NCBI GenBank assembly: GCA_934589665.1
Contig: CAKTOJ010000019.1
Coordinates: 1-21,995 of the forward strand
Direction of reading: 5' to 3'
Source: an uncultured Oscillospiraceae bacterium
GTDB lineage: Bacteria; Bacillota; Clostridia; Oscillospirales; Oscillospiraceae
DNA length: 21,995 bases
Part shown: piece by piece, positions 20,113 through 21,995 of the stretch
Position numbering within the stretch: the first letter of the stretch is position 1
How the letters are laid out: each line of letters starts with the position of its first letter
Made by a program: the position numbers and the translations under genes
The notes under the pieces: model-generated
What the model was told of the DNA's origin: nothing
Databases searched by the model: none
Seen by the model: the letters and a program-made list of their open reading frames with translations, nothing else

Positions 20113-21669
20113 TCAGGCGCTCAGATCGCCGGCAGCCTTGATCTTCACGCGGTTGGTGTTGCCGGGGTAGTAAGCCAGAGGAACGTCCTCCATCTCGATG
20201 ATCTCGACGGTCTCGCGCACCGCACCGGCCTCGACGGCCAGCTCGATGGCTTCCTTCTTCGCCTTTTCCAGCGACTGCTCGCGGGGGAGCTCGTCATAGT
20301 TCATCAGCTTTTCATACGTGCCGCTTACCTTGGAAATAGCCGAGCCGATGGCGTTGGCACAGCCGAAGTGCGCGGGCTTGAGCACGGACGCCGCGCCGCC
20401 GATCTTTTCGGGCAGGATGATGGAGCCGCCGCCGACGAGAATCAGATCCACGTCCGCGTTGGAAACCTTCATGGCATCCACACTGTCCTCGACCAGAGAG
20501 CGGATGACGGCCATGGCCTTTTCGGCCACGTCCTGCGGGATGCTCTCGACCTTGGACTTGTCGCCCAGCTCGACCATGCCGAGGCGCACGGCGATATCGG
20601 TCGTCGTCATCACGCTGCCGCCGAACACAAGGGCCTTCTTCGTGATCTCGTAGCCCACGCTGTCGGGACCGACAGTCACGCTGCCATCCGGCTTGACGCG
20701 CACAATGGAGCCGCCGCCGAGACCGATGGAAATAACGTCCGGCATACGGAAGTTTGTGCGCACGCCGCCGATGGTGACGGCCACGCTGGACTCGCGCGGA
20801 AAACCGTTCTGAATCACGCCGAGGTCGGTCGTCGTACCGCCCACGTCCACCACAATGGCGTCCTTGAGGGAGGAGAGGTAGCTGGCGCCGCGGATGGAGT
20901 TCGTCGGGCCGCAGGCCACGGTGAGAATGGGATAGCGGCGGGCGTGCTCCATGGTCATGAGCGTGCCGTCGTTCTGACTGAGGTAGACGTCGGCGTTGGT
21001 AATGCCCTCGTCACGCAGGCTCTTGGCAAAGCCCTCGGTGAAGCGCTCTGCAACCTGCCAGAGCGCGGCGTTGAGGATGGTGGCGTTCTCGCGCTCGATG
21101 AGACCCATGGAGCCGATTTCGCTGGAGACGGAAATATGCACGTCCTCACCCATGAGCTCGCGGCAGAGCTTAGCTGCCTCGAGCTCATGGTCATTGCGGA
21201 CGGTGGAGAACACACAGGAGATGGCGATGGACTTTACGCCCTTCTCCTTCATCTCCGTGAAAAACGCTTTGGCGGCCTCCACATCCAGCGGGGCGAGCTG
21301 CTTGCCGTCATATTCGAAGCCGCCGCCGATGATAACGCTGCCGGCCGCGATCTTCTGAATGTCCTCGGCCCAGTCCACCATGGGGCGGATGCCGGTGGTG
21401 GCGGGAGCGCCGATGCGCAGGATACCGATGGGGGCGAGGTTCTTGCGCTCAACAATGGCGTTGGTGCACTGGGTCGTGCCAAGCATGGCTTGGCGGATCT
21501 GCGTGCGGTCCACGCCGGAGACCTCCAGCACGGTGCGCAGCGCGCCTAAAATGCCGTCATAAATGTCGGCGGAGGTGGGATACTTGATGTCCGCGATCAC
21601 CGTGCGGTTTTCGTCGATGAGAACAGCGTCCGTATTCGTGCCGCCGACGTCGATTCCAAGCTTATACAT
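20113..21669 (-). CDS. Hydantoinase/oxoprolinase family protein (HyuA-like ATPase)
   Basis: A 518-residue protein of the HyuA / 5-oxoprolinase alpha type. The actin-like ATPase motifs are visible: N-terminal GIDVGGTNTDAVLID (phosphate 1), LGTTQCTNAIVERKN, SSEIGSMGLIERENATILNA, a second phosphate motif VVDVGGTTTDLGV, and GLGGGSIVRV and LVGGGSIILPE. The family opens hydantoin or 5-oxoproline-like rings using ATP; at about 520 residues it is shorter than classical HyuA (about 700). Short HyuA-like proteins are typically paired with DUF917 proteins, as here: the DUF917 stop is only 2 bases from ATG 21669, and AAGGAGGT lies in its last codons. No HyuB subunit follows. The substrate is unknown. Confidence 0.92.
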   Translation of the reverse strand: MYKLGIDVGGTNTDAVLIDENRTVIADIKYPTSADIYDGILGALRTVLEVSGVDRTQIRQAMLGTTQCTNAIVERKNLAPIGILRIGAPATTGIRPMVDWAEDIQKIAAGSVIIGGGFEYDGKQLAPLDVEAAKAFFTEMKEKGVKSIAISCVFSTVRNDHELEAAKLCRELMGEDVHISVSSEIGSMGLIERENATILNAALWQVAERFTEGFAKSLRDEGITNADVYLSQNDGTLMTMEHARRYPILTVACGPTNSIRGASYLSSLKDAIVVDVGGTTTDLGVIQNGFPRESSVAVTIGGVRTNFRMPDVISIGLGGGSIVRVKPDGSVTVGPDSVGYEITKKALVFGGSVMTTTDIAVRLGMVELGDKSKVESIPQDVAEKAMAVIRSLVEDSVDAMKVSNADVDLILVGGGSIILPEKIGGAASVLKPAHFGCANAIGSAISKVSGTYEKLMNYDELPREQSLEKAKKEAIELAVEAGAVRETVEIIEMEDVPLAYYPGNTNRVKIKAAGDLSA

Positions 21670-21671
21670 GG

Positions 21672-21995
21672 TCAATGACCTCCTTTGCAGCGCTCTTCGA
21701 GCGGGATATAGTCCGTATCAACACCGAAATAGCGGGGGCCGACGAGCTCGATGCCCTTTTCAGTGCGCCAGAGGTGGAAGCACTTGAGGCCCACGACCAT
21801 CACGCGTTTGCCGTACTTGAGCGCGTCGGTGGTGACGGGAATGAAGGTCTCCGTGTCCACCAGGCAGATCAGGTCGGGCGTGGTGGCGAGGATCTCGCCA
21901 TCCACAGTGGCGGTCAGGTTCTCGTTCTGGAACTCCACATAGGCGGTATGGCCCTTGCACTCACCGATGCCCTCCAGCACGACCTTGCCGACGTT
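21672..21995 (-). CDS. DUF917 domain-containing protein, 5' truncated by the window edge
   Basis: The frame is open from the right edge to a TGA at 21674-21672, giving the C-terminal 107 residues. The segment TAYVEFQNENLTATVDGEILATTPDLICLVD followed by TFIPVTTDALKYGKRVMVVGLK is the conserved C-terminal part of DUF917 (PF06032; positions quoted in pieces). DUF917 proteins are linked to hydantoinase-type genes and are thought to be metal- or amidohydrolase-related partners, without firm function. It is co-transcribed with the downstream HyuA-like gene. The start, promoter and any further operon members lie outside the window. Confidence 0.85.
   Translation of the reverse strand, partial: NVGKVVLEGIGECKGHTAYVEFQNENLTATVDGEILATTPDLICLVDTETFIPVTTDALKYGKRVMVVGLKCFHLWRTEKGIELVGPRYFGVDTDYIPLEERCKGGH

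Noticed and set aside
20368..21549. 393-codon open frame on the + strand opposite the HyuA-like gene
   Set aside because: His/Gly/Ala-rich shadow of a conserved gene; no ribosome binding site or domain.

Overview
The window looks like chromosomal DNA from a GC-rich anaerobic member of the Bacillota (Clostridia; an Oscillospiraceae-type gut bacterium is my best guess). The reasons are strong AGGAGG-type ribosome binding sites, vegetative promoters of the TTGACA/TATAAT kind, compact hairpin terminators, a DUF4317 protein, a class I hybrid-cluster protein, a ferredoxin-fused aldo/keto reductase and a VTC-DUF4956 pair. I see no rRNA, tRNA, CRISPR array, insertion sequence or phage gene. The region reads as ordinary chromosomal accessory metabolism and regulation.

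Left part (1-6800, all + strand). It opens with the 3' end of a MetE-like cobalamin-independent methionine synthase family gene, then a LysR regulator with its own promoter and terminator. Next comes a tight redox operon: nitroreductase, MerR regulator, aldo/keto reductase, two-domain carboxymuconolactone-decarboxylase-like protein, flavodoxin. A separate promoter with a structured leader drives an aldo/keto reductase carrying two [4Fe-4S] motifs. Its stop codon overlaps the start of an AlkA-type DNA glycosylase.

Middle part (6800-13300). A SAM methyltransferase (-) is preceded by a 405-base gap holding twin dyad operators, several promoter-like elements and a possible small RNA. A YeiH-type exporter (-) and a LysR regulator (+) diverge from overlapping promoters. 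Then come hcp (-), a TraX-family membrane protein (+) and a GntR/FCD regulator (-) with a perfect-consensus promoter. Most of these units are separated by hairpin terminators that can act in both directions.

Right part (13400-22000). The most interesting block is 13444-18758. A sensor kinase and OmpR-type response regulator (-) lie next to a DUF4956 membrane protein and a VTC-type polyphosphate polymerase domain protein (-). These diverge from a lipoprotein (+) with a Cthe_2159-like beta-helix carbohydrate-binding domain. The divergent promoter is a near-perfect mirror image: two tandem TTTAGG repeats with 11-base spacing on each strand, each ending exactly 9 bases before a -10 box. This suggests that one response regulator, probably the neighbouring one, switches on both sides together, forming an envelope/polyphosphate stress module. 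The window ends with a DUF4317 protein (-) and a hydantoinase-A-like ATPase (-) preceded by the 3' end of a DUF917 gene.
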